Origin: Argentina anserina
Lineage: Eukaryota > Streptophyta > Magnoliopsida > Rosales > Rosaceae
Reading direction: 5' to 3'
Length of the DNA stretch: 64,000 nucleotides
NCBI RefSeq assembly: GCF_933775445.1
Contig: NC_065878.1
Coordinates: forward strand, 19,542,395 to 19,606,394
Position numbers and translations under genes: made by a program. Positions within the stretch are counted from its first letter, which is position 1. Each line of letters starts with the position of its first letter. Below the pieces are notes generated by a model, which did no database searches, was not told the origin of the DNA, and was given only the letters and a program-made list of their open reading frames with translations. Positions 36,380-48,397 of this stretch are shown here, one piece after another.

Positions 36380-38446
36380 ATTTGGTTTTATTTTTTGTTA
36401 TAATTTTGATTTTTTTTTGGGCTAGAAAGTAGAACAAAATCATTAAACGGCTCTAATGAGAAATTTCTGCGCAAACAACTCATTATTGTGTCTGTGACTT
36501 TGATTAACAAACAAAACAAAATGGTAATTGGAGCAGTTTTATGACACTCTAATGTGGTGCTCAATTATTTCAATCAATGAAAACAAGAAGCCAAAGGTGT
36601 AAATCGTTTAAGGTTGAATGCAAGTGAGCATCGGATCATGACAGAATATTTGGCATAACCATTTGGTCAGGACAGCTTACGATTAATAATCGTAAAGACA
36701 TAGTAGAAAATAACGTGCACTTTTATTTAATATTTTTTATAATGTAATTTAACGTATGCTGAAAAGTAACGTCATTTTTATCAAAAAAATAAATAAGTAA
36801 ATTCATGTCATATGTATGATTTTATAGATGATAGATGCAATGATGAAATGTCTAGAATTTGAATTATTGACGGATTTTTAGTTTTGGTTGGTTCTTCATG
36901 CCGATTTGGTGTACGTGCATTCAAATCGGAATAACATAAATTTTGGTCCTCACATTGAGCGATATTGATCTCATATATTGTATCAACTATTTTGTTTCAT
37001 GAAACACAATCGGGTTGCTTCGTTATACAGATCTTCAAAAGTTAGAAAGGGAATATTGAGTTTTTGTAAGCTGTTTGCTTTGAATGAATGTTTGATCGGA
37101 AGTTGTTGTTTTTTTTGGTTAGAGATCGGAAGTTGCTTGGTTGACAGCTTGAGTGACATAAATGACGTCATTTGACTCATTTGTATACATGTTCAATTGG
37201 TCATGGTATAGAGACTTTAGACTAGTAGTAGCAAGAGCAGGCACTTCCACAAAAGAAACAAAAAAACACGGAGAAGACATTGCATCACTTATTGCTTATA
37301 GCTTAAGCTATCGCTTGACTGTATTGCCATTTCATTCTAAGTGACAGTGTGACACCATGAGATTGACATGAATGGACCTGATTGATAGATTTGAAACCGA
37401 TAAAATGGGATTGACTTCGTTAACAATCCAGTTTCTCAATTAATATATTTATAACTATGGAAATAACTTAATTGAGTTATAGCTAACTAGTACTGTCCAG
37501 ATTACATAAGAAAATAATGGGAAGTTTGGGTGAACTAGACATAAATGCAAACAAGTTGTCATGTTAGATCTCACTCTTTCATTAGATTTCACAGATGGTC
37601 TGAGAATGGCTACTTTACAAGGGTGGTTAGCAACAATCATCATAACATAATAAAAGTTTGTATGTGCAATAATGAATATAAATTCAATATATGGAATCAA
37701 GTAAGGATGATGATGCCAAATGTTCTTCCTTTTGTATTATATTTTGTTTTTCCTCCTGTCATTGCATAACTTAATCATGAAGAACCAATTTGAAACAGGG
37801 GAGAGCACAAATCCAAAACAAAGTTCAATGACCAAAATTTTAAAACTGTTCATTCTTTATGTGACCAAACACAACCAAAAGATGTGACTGAAAGTAGGCA
37901 AAGTGACAAAAGTGAGCTGAGGCAACAAGACAAGGCCATAGGTACTCAAATTTGAAAAACCAGTAGCTTCATTACAAAGAATAAGAATTTGAAATACAAG
38001 TAACCCCATTCATCCCAAATCTAAGCAGTAAAAAACACCCACTAATCTCTCCCAGAAAGCTTTGCTAATGGTGTAGTCTGTATTTGATTAAACAAAAGGG
38101 GAGGAGGTGGGTTTGGATAGAAGGACAAATGTCTCCAACCACTGGGCCACTCATCCAGCCTCTTCTTCCTTTTAAATTCTCCAATGTCTTATTTCTTTTG
38201 CATATAAATTTTGAAGCTTTGTGTCTCAGATAGACCCGGAAACCTTAATAAAGGCAGCTAGTCTTCCATAAAGTCCCTCCTCCTCTCTCTCTCTCTCTCT
38301 GTTTTTTTTTGTCTTGGTCCCTCCAGCCTGCCAATCCAAACCCCTCCCCCTCTTCATTATTATATCTTCCTCATCCAGCAAACACATCAATCCCACTTCC
38401 ATTTATACTGAAGCTTCTTTCCAAGCTCTATACCCTCCAAGCTTCT
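36380..38446. other. intergenic, promoter side of the 393-aa protein gene
   Basis: No supported gene. The right end contains a CT-repeat leader (38283-38300) and a T-run, typical of a plant 5' UTR. The reading frame is open upstream of 38447 but lacks an ATG start. Confidence 0.45.
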
Positions 38447-40056
38447 ATGGCTAAGTCACGAGAGGATCCCAGTTTCTGGCTCCCATATGATTTCCTTACA
38501 ACACACGATGTTAACTTCATGAACCAGAAAGACCCCAGCTTCCGCAGAACCCCTACAGACTCATTGCCGACCGAGTTTCCGTACGAGTTCGACTCGTCTG
38601 GTTTCAACTCGGCCTTTAGTTCGCCGGTGGAGTCAGATGTGGGCTCCATCGAGAAGGAGCGCAGCAGCGACGAGGACTCTCTCGCCGGGCTAACTCGCCG
38701 ACTGGCTCAGTCTTCCCTCAGCCAAACTCAGAACCTCTCCGTCCCCAGCTTCACTCAAGAAAAGCAGCCTGAGGTAAACTTCCGGCTTGTATTTCTAACC
38801 TTTTTCTTAGCACTCAACTTTTCCGGCTTAAATTACAAACCTTTTTCTTGGTACTCAACATTTCCGGCGATAGAGTTCTTACCTGTTGTGTGCTGTGTTT
38901 GGCTCAGTGGGTCATGTCCGGGTCGCCTCAGTCAACTCTGAGCGGAATAGGGAGCTGGTCGGGCAACGGAAGCCCGTCGGCGCCTTCTTCCCAGGTGCCA
39001 TCTCCCCCAACGACGCCGTTCGGAAGTCAGAACGACACCTGGGACCTGATTTACGCCGCCGCCGGACAAGTTGCCAGGTTGAAGATGAACAGTGTCGATG
39101 GTGCTGCCAAATTCACTAACCCAAGTCCTTCACTTCCTTGCGTCCAAAACCAATCCCCCTACACTCAGGTAAGTACAGTTTCCAGATGAAAGCTTTGAAC
39201 TAAAAGCAGGACCTTTAGTTCAATTTCTGATCCAATTTGGTGTGTTTTGGTTTTGCAGTTTCAGCAAGTTAGACAAGAGCAAGTTGTACAGTCACAGTGT
39301 TCTTCTCCATGGGGGAAACCGATGAAGCTTAACTGGTCAGCTCAGCAGCAACAGATCCAAAACAGAAGGAGAAACATAGTTGGATTTGAAAGTGCAAGAT
39401 GTGGGCATGGTATGAGTTCGCCGCAATCTCAAAATGCATGGCCTCCACTTCAAGCTCAGCACCAAAAACAACAACAGCCGCATCGTAATACCCGGCTCGT
39501 TTTGCCCAATGGGTCTAATGTCAAGAGGGAATCAACCGGCACCGGCGTCTTTTTGCCTCGCCGGTACACCAACCCCATTCCCACTCCTGAGCCGCCTCGC
39601 AAAAGAGCAGGTAACTATTGCTTTGGTCATTATGTTTGCTGGCTATACAACTGTACCATATTGGGGTTAATTTTTTTTGTCATTTTTTGAAATTTTGGTT
39701 GAATAGGTTGCCCAACTGTTTTGCTCCCTGCCAAGGTGGTTCAAGCTCTGAACTTGAGCTTTAAGGACATGAATGGACATTATCAGCAACAACATCTTCA
39801 GCCGCGCTTCAACAACACTGCTTTGGCTCCAAACCATGGTAATGTATTGTTTTCCATTTGTGGGCTTATTTTGTTGCAGCAGATATCTAAAAGCATTTTA
39901 GTGTAGCTTTAATTAGTTACTAAATTTGGGTGTTTGGATTTTGCAGAAGATTTGGTGGCAAGAAGAAATGCCCTTTTGACTCAGCGGAGAAGGGGTTTAA
40001 GGCAAGAAGGGCCACTAAGCCATGAGGTGCGCTTGCCTCAAGAATGGACCTACTGA
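38447..40056 (+). CDS. plant-specific protein of unknown function, 393 aa
   Basis: Five exons, 38447-38773, 38908-39168, 39259-39610, 39707-39838 and 39947-40056, in phase with GT-AG junctions. The start MAKSREDPSFWLPYDFLTTH is followed by a Ser-rich segment. Two blocks look conserved: DTWDLIYAAAGQVARLKM (exon 2) and GVFLPRRYTNPIPTPEPPRK followed by a Cys-Pro and LLPAKVVQALNL (exons 3-4). The middle is Gln-rich (LQAQHQKQQQP) and the C-terminus is basic (RRNALLTQRRRGLR). There is no signal peptide or membrane helix. I recall similar Arabidopsis proteins of unknown function (At3g54000 and At5g59050), but I am not sure of those accessions. The layout suggests a nuclear or intrinsically disordered protein; this is inference only. 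Confidence 0.85.
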
Positions 40057-41007
40057 TCTGAACTGACCCTGCTATTCTGGCTATTCCGGCTATTCCATTC
40101 CAAAGGGGTTTTGTGACTTTGGTTTTGTTGGGCAAAAGCAAAAGATAAAGCAAGTTGTCATAAAATGCGGTAGTGTAGCAGCAGCAGCCGAGTTTGTGAT
40201 ATTTGGTTTTATTTATATATACTTAGTTCAGGATCAATAAAGATGATGATGTCCAGGTTTTTTAATGGAGGATGTTGCAGTAGCTTCTGTGGGGGGCTCT
40301 CTATCTATATAGCTTTTAGATCTTTAGATCAAGGAAGAAGAAGAAGAATGTGTTGTAATAAATCGGCTAGGTTTTTGGAGGGTATTCAAATATCTTGATG
40401 TAAGTGAAATTTCACAACCCCTCTTGTAAGATTCTTCTACTAATAAGAAAAGTATTAGTAATTCTCATTTGTCAGTTGTGGGTTGTTTATACTTTATACC
40501 AAGTCTCAATATTCCAGAACACTGAATTTTCCTTCTTGTTCTTAACTTAATCAGTCAAAGCTAGACTTTCTGCTTTTTAACTGCTTCCAAAAAGCAGGGT
40601 ACCCCAAGCAAGAACATGGTGGAGGGTCCCTAGCGAAAGGCTGGTATTCTATGTAGAGCTGGTTACAGTTGTAGCACATCATTTAAGCACTAGAAACTTG
40701 AAGCCAGTGGTTTTTTCCACTGGTGTTTTTTTTTCGATAGTAATCCACTGGTTATATTTGGTATGCACAAATCATAGGGAGAAAATTCCATGTCCCATGA
40801 AAATCATTGAATGAATAATGGGAATGGGTATTTCTGCTATTATATCAAATTCAAACACTTCAAAGTCTAAATGAACGGCACAGTTGTAGTAGTTTTTGCT
40901 TCAGTGTCAAGTGTGGTGGTGGAGACAGACGTATAGATATGGGCGGCTTCCTTACATGTTTGAATCCAAATATTTGATTTTGATTGATCCACTCTTTTTT
41001 CAAACTA
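40057..41007. other. 3' region of the 393-aa protein gene and intergenic DNA
   Basis: Contains the probable 3' UTR up to about 40460. No further gene is seen before the hAT-like element at 41016. Confidence 0.45.
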
Positions 41008-41015
41008 GATCTAAC

Positions 41016-41482
41016 TAAGGTTGGGACCGACCGGTACGGTTCGGTTCGGTTCGGGATTCGGTCGATACCGATATCGATAATTTATTCAGTTTTAGTTTTA
41101 GTTCAGAATTGTAAATTTGAAACTTAATACCGAACCGAACCCGTACATATCGATTCGGGATGAGTTCGGTTCAGTGAAATTGTACATTTTTGCATGTATT
41201 TTTATTTATTGATAACTATTAGCTAATGTAAATTAAAATTCTAAGTCTTTAAAAGTACAATATAGACCTAAAAAACTAAAAAAATATTGAAAATGCATAT
41301 ATTTAATATATTTTATACATTTGGTACGAATTATACATATACCGAACCGTACCGTTTATAAAATTTCAGTATTAAGTTCAGTACGGGACGAAGACATTTT
41401 ATCGATTCGTCCCGACCTGTCGGTATTCGGTATGGAACGGTCGGTTTCGGTACTATATTTTCGGTACTAACTCCCACTCCTA
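41016..41482. mobile_element. non-autonomous hAT-like element, CGGTTCGG type
   Basis: 467 bp flanked by a perfect 8-bp duplication GATCTAAC (41008-41015 and 41483-41490). Ends TAAGGTTGGGACC and TAGGAGTGGGAG (right end reverse-complemented). Both subterminal regions are dense in GGTTCGGTTCGG / CCGAACCG / CGGTA words around an AT-rich middle. No coding capacity. Confidence 0.88.
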
Positions 41483-41644
41483 GATCTAACCAAGAAACCA
41501 ATACAGACCCTTACTATTTCGAAAGTTGAAACCCAATTGATCGATATAATCCCGAGTGAAATAAAGTTATACCAAAACTTTCCGCCAAGTTCAAGAACCC
41601 TAAAACATGTTTGTGTCGAGTTCTACACTTTGTTTACCTAAGAC

Positions 41645-42437
41645 CTAGGCTGCATGGAATCGGGTGCGGGTACGTGGAAGCGAAGCGTTTGGAAACGCGG
41701 AAGCGTTTTTTTTTTCAAAAATTAAGGAAGCGGGTACGTTTTGGAAGCGTCAGAATAATATATATATATATATATTATATTTTTATATCTTATTTTTTAA
41801 TTATTTTATCTAGTATTAAAATAATTAGATAACTATTAATGACTTATTTTTTAACCCATGATTATCTTTGATTATAGCATTATTAAAGCTTCATTTCAAA
41901 ATTCAAGCAAAAGAATGTACAACATAGTGTGAAGGTGTTGGACACGTGCAAGTCAAATAGATATCACTAGATGAAATTGATAAGAAAAAAAGATTCGTCT
42001 TCCTTCTGTCTCTCTCTCATATGAATTTTTTTTCATATCTCTCCACAACTCTATGTCTTCTCTATATATCTCTCTCATCTAGATTTTCCTGATATCTCTT
42101 CCCCATATTTCTAACACATATTAGATTTATTGATGTTATTCATCTTTAACCGCTTAACGAAATAAATAAGAAGATGAGACGACAAGAAGAGTCTCAAGAC
42201 ATTGATTGATGAAATAGAAGTAGAGAATGAATCACCCTTCCAATTTGGAAGTCAACGCTTCCGCCGCGCTTCCAATTTGGAAGCCTACGCTTCCGTCGCG
42301 CTTCCAATTTGGAAGCCAACGCTTCCGCCGCGCTTCCAAATCCACCTTTTTCGGAATCGCGCTTCCCCGCGCTTCCGCTCCCGCTTCCGCTTCCGAAGCG
42401 GGAATCGGTCGTCCAACCAAGCTTCCGTGCTATGTAG
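41645..42437. mobile_element. non-autonomous hAT-like element, GGAAGCG type
   Basis: 793 bp flanked by a perfect 8-bp duplication CCTAAGAC (41637-41644 and 42438-42445). Ends CTAGGCTGCATGGAA and CTACATAGCACGGAA (right end reverse-complemented) agree at 10 of 15 positions. The left subterminal region repeats GGAAGCG, and the right end repeats CGCTTCC. Apparent open frames at 42202-42462 are products of the repeats. Confidence 0.82.
42235..42345 (+). repeat. tandem CGCTTCCAATTTGGAAGC units
   Basis: Three copies of a 39-bp unit, each with CTTCCAATTTGGAAG (itself a palindrome) followed by YYDACGCTTCCGYCGCG-like text. They form part of the right subterminal array of the hAT-like element and could fold into strong hairpins. 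Confidence 0.85.
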
Positions 42438-42445
42438 CCTAAGAC

Positions 42446-44872
42446 AGAACATAATGCAATGAATTTAGTAAAACATGAAAGAAAATCATAACTAACCTTA
42501 GTTTAACCAACTGGAGATATTAGCCCTCCTCCCGTTGGTTAAACTAAGCTATCAAACAAAGATGAGTAGAATAGTATAAGTGGAACCAGTGTTAACTTAA
42601 CTAGCTGCTGAAAAGCTTGTGTCTACACAGTTTGAGTTGGACAAAGCTTGCCTCCTCAAATGATAAAGAAACCATGCTTGTCTTACAAGATCCAAGGAAC
42701 TTTTTTCTTCTAAAAATGGTTGATTATTACAGTGAAAGGGTTGATCTGTTTTTGCTTTAGCTTGGCCAATTATGATTAGTAGGAGTATTGGGATCTAGAA
42801 ATATTTACTGATGAACGTACAAAGCTGCTAGTAGAAAACCGAAATAACTAGTTATAGTAGGCATGAAAAGGCTAAATGAAATATCTTGCTTCAATGCTGG
42901 GAATTAGGATTTTCTTGTGAAAATATTTGTAGATTACAAGAGCAACATAACTTTAAACTTCCTGGAAGACTAATTGTCATTAAAATTAGGCCGTGAACAA
43001 ACTGAAATCTAGGAGATCGATGAGTAAGAGGAATTAGGAAAACTCTAGTAAAATGTCTTAGCATTCTTCTAAATTTTCCAATAAAATATATTTCACCATA
43101 GTCACTAAGGTTTAACTTTGTGATCAACCCGTAATTTATAGATTTGTAACATTTGAACGTGCGATTTATGATTACAGTCGAGTCTTAAGACTGAAAAAAT
43201 AATTAAGAAACTAAATGGACTCTTTTTTACTTACCTCAAAGACTATTATTGAAGTAATACATCATTTCCTTAACATATTCATTTGACCATGCCTTGCTCT
43301 TAAACATCAACTCGAATCCAACTGTAAAGGTCAAGATGAGACTTATTTGTCCTCATTTCTAGTTAACTAATTAACTAAACATCTAAAACAAACACCAGAT
43401 TGACAGTTGAATACCTCATGCATAAACTAAAAAAGCTCTAGTTTATGTAGTGGAGGTCAAAAATCAGGTAAGCTCATAGTTCTTTAATTTTATTCTTTAT
43501 TCTAGAAAAACTTTATTTCACATTTGATTTCGACCATCAAAATATCACATCAAGGAAGACGAGATGTAGTCTTAATAATTTTTTTGTCGCTAATATTTTC
43601 AATGATTTTTCATCCAAATTGAAACAGATAATAGCAAGCTCTGTGATAAAAGGCTCTAAACTTCTAATTTCCAAAAGAGGAAAACAAAAAAGAATAAGAA
43701 GATCTCTAGCCGTCAATCACGTTGTGTTGGGTCCAACTTGGGCCGGATCCAGCTCCGGGATTTCCTTTATGCTTTATGATTAACGACATGCCTAATGACA
43801 TTCATTCGGTTTGCTTCAAGCATACGCATGCTTTATCCTCAATCATCAACATGCATGATGGAAAATCTCTTTACTTCTTTATATCCTTTCAATCATATTT
43901 CTATCATCCACTATTGTCTATTGATCTCTCTTTGGATCAAAGTTTCGTAAGTACGTGTTTTATGTATGTATCTTAACGCATTGTAAGAGAGTTTGCTCGT
44001 ATAAAGTTCCTATTTGTACATGTTTTATAGTGTGTGTTCGGTCGTTTGCTCGTCACAGTGGCCAAATACGTCGTGATCTCATGGACTGACCGCACACCTA
44101 ATTCTCTTTTCGTGATGAATTATTTTACGTCTAAGATTTTAGGATTGGCCTTAAATTAGTAAAGGAGAATGCTTTGAAATAATGTAATGAAAGCTCAATG
44201 CATTATTAGAAATGAGCATGTCATTGTGATAATTTCGACATTGGAACATTATAAGATATGGTTTTCATGTCAAGAACTGGGTATAGCTATACTCATTAGT
44301 CATTATTCATTTTGATCATCATAGTTAGGCTGATTTGTGCTAATCTTGCAAAGGGTTTTATATATTTGCAAAATTAGTGGATCACCTCATCACCCCTGAT
44401 TGCTGAAGTTGGGCTCCTTTTGGTAGGCCACAAGATTGCTGCAAGTGCTACCAGTATTCTGTCATGGTAATAAACAGAATAACTAGATGCCTAGATGAAA
44501 GCCAGCTCTTCCTCTTGCTCTAGATGAAAGGAAATATATGCAGAAAGGTAATTTTTACTGTAATAGGTTTTGCTGCTAGCTATTTCTTCTGAGCAGGGTT
44601 TTGCTCTTACTCTGGTTCCACCAAACAAGTACTTACCAGGCTGTTCTAAAATGTTAAGTTATAAGTAATTGAACTCTGTGATTTGATTATTTCTTTAATG
44701 AGATATGATAATGTGGCAATATGCATTGAGGGCAGAATATGAATTCCCTGGTTGTCAGTTGTCACTACATATTATTGAAATAGATTGACCAACTGCAATT
44801 CCTGCAGACCCTGATTTCAGTAACCTTTTGCAACTTCCAAGCCCCCAACTGTGGAATGTGATCATGGGCCAA
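42446..44872. other. gene-free stretch
   Basis: No supported gene. Open frames at 42891-43127 (minus) and 43722-43976 (plus) show no recognisable content. AT-rich throughout. Confidence 0.45.
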
Positions 44873-44881
44873 AAATCACTT

Positions 44882-46657
44882 TGGAGATCTCAACTATTAC
44901 ATCTTCTAAATTCGAGTAATTATCATTTCAAAACTATCGCATTGATATCTTAAGTTTTTATTTCAGCATAATTTTAGTTTTTTCCTTGTTAATTAACACC
45001 GTTACTGGTTTTATTTCACATTAATTTTCAATGGCAACTCCGTTAGTGGTTTTATTTCCCACTAATTTTCAGGGGCAACTCCGTCACTTTATTTCCCACT
45101 AATTTTAGCTTTTATGTATTTTCCTCCAAATTTAACTTCTATTAAAAAAAAAAAAACAAGTTATCAATACCTATCATTTAATTTCAAAATTATTAAGCAT
45201 CATTCATTTACTACCATTATTACAAATAAGAAGTTAGTAATTACAAAATAAACCAGCATATATTTTCACATTAATATGTTCATCAACCAACCACCATAAT
45301 GTCACATTAATAATAAGCTCAAAACTCTATTATAGGCATTTCAAATGTTTCAAAAGCAAGACACTAGAAGGTATGTGAGAGCGTCTCTAAGAGCCTCGGA
45401 GGGGATTTTCGCATAACCTAGGTATCTACAAGCAGCGACGAGTGTGGATTGAGTGGGTATGGCGACTCCGTTGGAAGGTCCCTCAACGTTGATCATGGTT
45501 GTGCAGAGCAGCTCCTCATCAGCTTCTCCGATCATGTTGTTGCTAGTCTTCATTTGTTGCTTTCAGCGCTGGTTGTGGTTGTTGCGATCCAGATCATGGC
45601 AACGATGTGGGCAAGGAGCGTTGATCGTATTTGTAGGGAAGGTGGTGCCGGATCTTGGGTTGTTCGTTTCCTAGCTCGGGGTAGGACTGCAAGGGGACGC
45701 TCTGACCGAACATGGGTGTTCCGAGGCTGGGTAGCACAGATCCTGGTTCGTGAGATCTGTGGGGCTAGGGTCCGGGGTCGTGCTGTGGTGGTGGGTGTCG
45801 GCGATGTGATGTTAGCGGTGATGATTGGAAGCTCTGGTGGTGTGGTCTTGGAGACACCGGCGTCCAATCTAGGGTCGGCTGCTTCTTGGGCCCAACCAAA
45901 TGGGCTTTTGGTCTTATTGAAGGGGCCGGTTTTAGCTTGCGGGCCTAGAACAATTTAGATAAGTTTTTTAGCCTATTTCTATGCTTCGATAAGTCTTAGA
46001 ATATGTTTTTTTTCTATTTCATTTCGGGGATAGTTATTAAAGAATAGACCTATGCTATGTGCTAAATTCGAGTTTCGGCTCAAGACCTCTTGTCTATTGC
46101 ATGACAACAACGGAGAAGTACGTAATTACTATCCAAGTCTTCGTATTAATATAAAATCCTAGTGGATTGCATCAAAAAATGTTTCAAAAGCAAAAGAAAT
46201 GCCTATATAACACTTGGTTTGAATGGTTTAAATTGTTGGCTATAAACTAATTAAATTACTTATAAACTAATTAAATTACTTATAGCCCAGATCATTAGCA
46301 AAACAATGCAACTCAGATTATTTTGTAATTGTGAACTTCTTATTTGTAATAGACTAATAGTGGTAGTAAATGAATTGTGCATATTAATTTTATAATGAAA
46401 TGATATGTATTAATTATTTTTTTAATAGAAGTTAAATTTGGAGGGAAATACATAAAAACTACAATCAATGGGAAATAAAATAATAGAATTATTTCTGAAA
46501 ATTGGTGGGAAATAAAACCACTGACGGTATTAATCAACGGAACAAACTAAAATTAGGCTGAAATAAAAATTTGAGGTACCAATGCGATAGTTTTGAAATA
46601 TTAAGTACTAGAATTTAAAATATACAATAATTAGGGTACCGTTTGTTAAAATCTCTC
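44882..46657. mobile_element. Mutator-like element (long TIR) with retroposed insert
   Basis: 1776 bp with a 9-bp target duplication AAATCACTT / AAATCACTA (44873-44881 and 46658-46666, one mismatch). Long inverted arms of roughly 340-370 bp (44882 to about 45253, and about 46320 to 46657) share TTTCAAAACTATCGCATTG and, further in, TTATTTCCCACTAATTTT-like text. The outermost bases are more diverged (GGAGATCTCAAC versus GAGATTTTAAC). Nine-base duplication with long TIRs is the MULE signature. There is no transposase. The interior is mostly the 818-bp insert at 45360-46177. Confidence 0.78.
45360..46177 (+). mobile_element. retroposed insert with 16-bp target duplication
   Basis: 818 bp of GC-richer DNA flanked by a perfect 16-bp direct repeat AATGTTTCAAAAGCAA (45344-45359 and 46178-46193). 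A duplication of this length with a short A-rich right end (GCATCAAAA) is typical of LINE-type target-primed insertion, so the insert's sense strand is plus. The left part has open frames in several phases, including a 169-residue plus-strand frame (45449-45958), none with a domain I recognise. It may be a 5'-truncated LINE, a SINE-like unit or a retroposed transcript. Confidence 0.72.
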
Positions 46658-46666
46658 AAATCACTA

Positions 46667-47231
46667 AAAAATCCCCATAGATAATTAAATGCCTTATTGT
46701 CAACCCTGAGCTCATCTCAATTTTATAATGTAATAGGATCTATATGAGAATGTGAGATTACGAGCAGGAAATGACTCAAACCACTAAACCGAAAAAGAAA
46801 ACCCAAGCTTCATTCACAATGATTTTATAATTGAAACGATGTCTACCAGACAAAAATAAGTAGCACTCTCTGTTCATGATCGCAACCAGAACAAAATAAA
46901 AAGTAGAAAGCTCCATTATTCCCCAGAACAGCATCTCTAATTCTGTATAAGGCATAGAAGCATAATGCATTACAACTTTACAAGACAAAACGATAACGAT
47001 ATTCCCTGATATATATATACTCAGCTAAGGAGCACCATAGAATTAAAGTCTAAAAAGGAATGAGTTAATTTTCAGATACTGAAAAAAAGATTCTGTAATC
47101 AGCAGCCAACATCATTACAGACCAGCATAATGTAATGTACTAGATAGTAGATAGTTTTGGTTTATTTATCTAAGGTCGATAGAGTTCTAAATCAGCAATT
47201 CCAGTTGAGCAGCGGGTCAGGATCGTGCTCT
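46667..47231. other. 3' side of the glycine-rich protein gene
   Basis: No gene recognised. The right end is probably the 3' UTR of the minus-strand glycine-rich gene. Confidence 0.45.
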
Positions 47232-48397
47232 TTACTTCCACTTCTTGAACTTGCCTCCACCGTGCTTTCCATGCTTCCCAAACTTGCCGTGCTTGCCCCC
47301 ATGCTTCCCGAATTTACCATGCTTGACCTTGCCGTGCCCCCCGAATCCTGGCATGCCGTGAGATGGATAGTAGCCACCGTGAGACACCTGGTGAGACCCG
47401 TGACCGTGCTGTCCTGACAACTTGTGAGCGCCATATGCGGCTGCAGCAGCTGCTGCACCCCCAGCTAGCATTCCCCCCATACCGTGGCTCCCTGAACAAT
47501 CAAAAGTCAATAAGCACTCGATATTAAGTAATTAAGGCATTAAGCATATGTCAAACGTCTTCACATTATCAACATAAGCACTAACAACTTAAATTGAAGC
47601 AAATCTAGATCCAAACTCCGTTCATGATCATATCGTGGAATCTAAACAGTCATAAGATGCGACAACTATGATGACTACATATGACCAAAACAATGATCAA
47701 GAACGATTCCAGGCATTAACAGAAGAATACTTCTTTACTATGAATGAGTAATGTCCTAGAACAAAAACATTTATCAACACAATGAAAACCAATCAGTACT
47801 AGTTTAAATACCAGATTTTCTTGTCCAAAGTTATATGTATCATAAACTGATCATCTTTGTTCTGATGTTGATGGAACATTTACAAAGGAGTTTGATCTCA
47901 TCTTAACTGTCTTAAGTCTCTCAGACAAAAATCCGGCAACTCAAAACTTCAAAATCCTTATTTTTTTAAATCTTAAATTACCAATTGACACAATACACTC
48001 ACAGACATAGAAAATCACATAAAGCTAACATCTTTACACATGTTAATCAACTCCAACAACAAACAAAACTTTGAGATCAAACAAAGACAAGAACTTTACC
48101 TCCAGAGTGACCGCCGTGAGCGGCGGGCGGGTACCCTTGTGGAGGGTAGCCCTGCTGAGGCGCATACCCAGCTGGAGGGTACCCTTGTGGAGGATACCCA
48201 CCCTGCTGCGGGGGATAGCCCTGAGGAGGGTAACCCTGCTGCGGTGGATAGCCATGTTGCTGAGGAGGGTAGCCATGTTGTTGAGGTGGGTAGCCATGTT
48301 GACCTCCAGCAACACCGTGTAGAAGACTACCGAAAAGGCCCCTGTCAGCTTCTTCACCACTACCACCTTCTTGATGCTTATCTTTTCCACCTCCCAT
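47232..48397 (-). CDS. glycine-rich protein A3-like (YPPQ repeats)
   Basis: Two exons, 48100-48397 and 47232-47491, encode 185 residues. After an acidic/Gly-rich start (MGGGKDKHQEGGSGEEADRG) there is a run of HGYPPQQ / GYPPQ repeats (about residues 33-93). Then comes a hydrophobic Gly/Ala stretch MGGMLAGGAAAAAAAYGAHK that could sit in a membrane. The tail is basic, with repeated KHGKFGKHG and ends KFKKWK. This is the architecture of plant glycine-rich protein A3 and its Arabidopsis relatives, whose exact role is unknown. Repeats of XYPPX type are often linked to calcium or membrane association (inference). The antisense strand is also open through the repeats but is not a gene. Confidence 0.9.

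Noticed and set aside
42202..42462. Overlapping frames rich in Arg, Phe and Ser
   Set aside because: Products of GGAAGCG/CGCTTCC repeats inside a hAT-like element.
45449..45958. 169-residue plus-strand frame in the retroposed insert
   Set aside because: No recognisable domain, with Val/Arg/Gly-rich content; competing frames are open on both strands.
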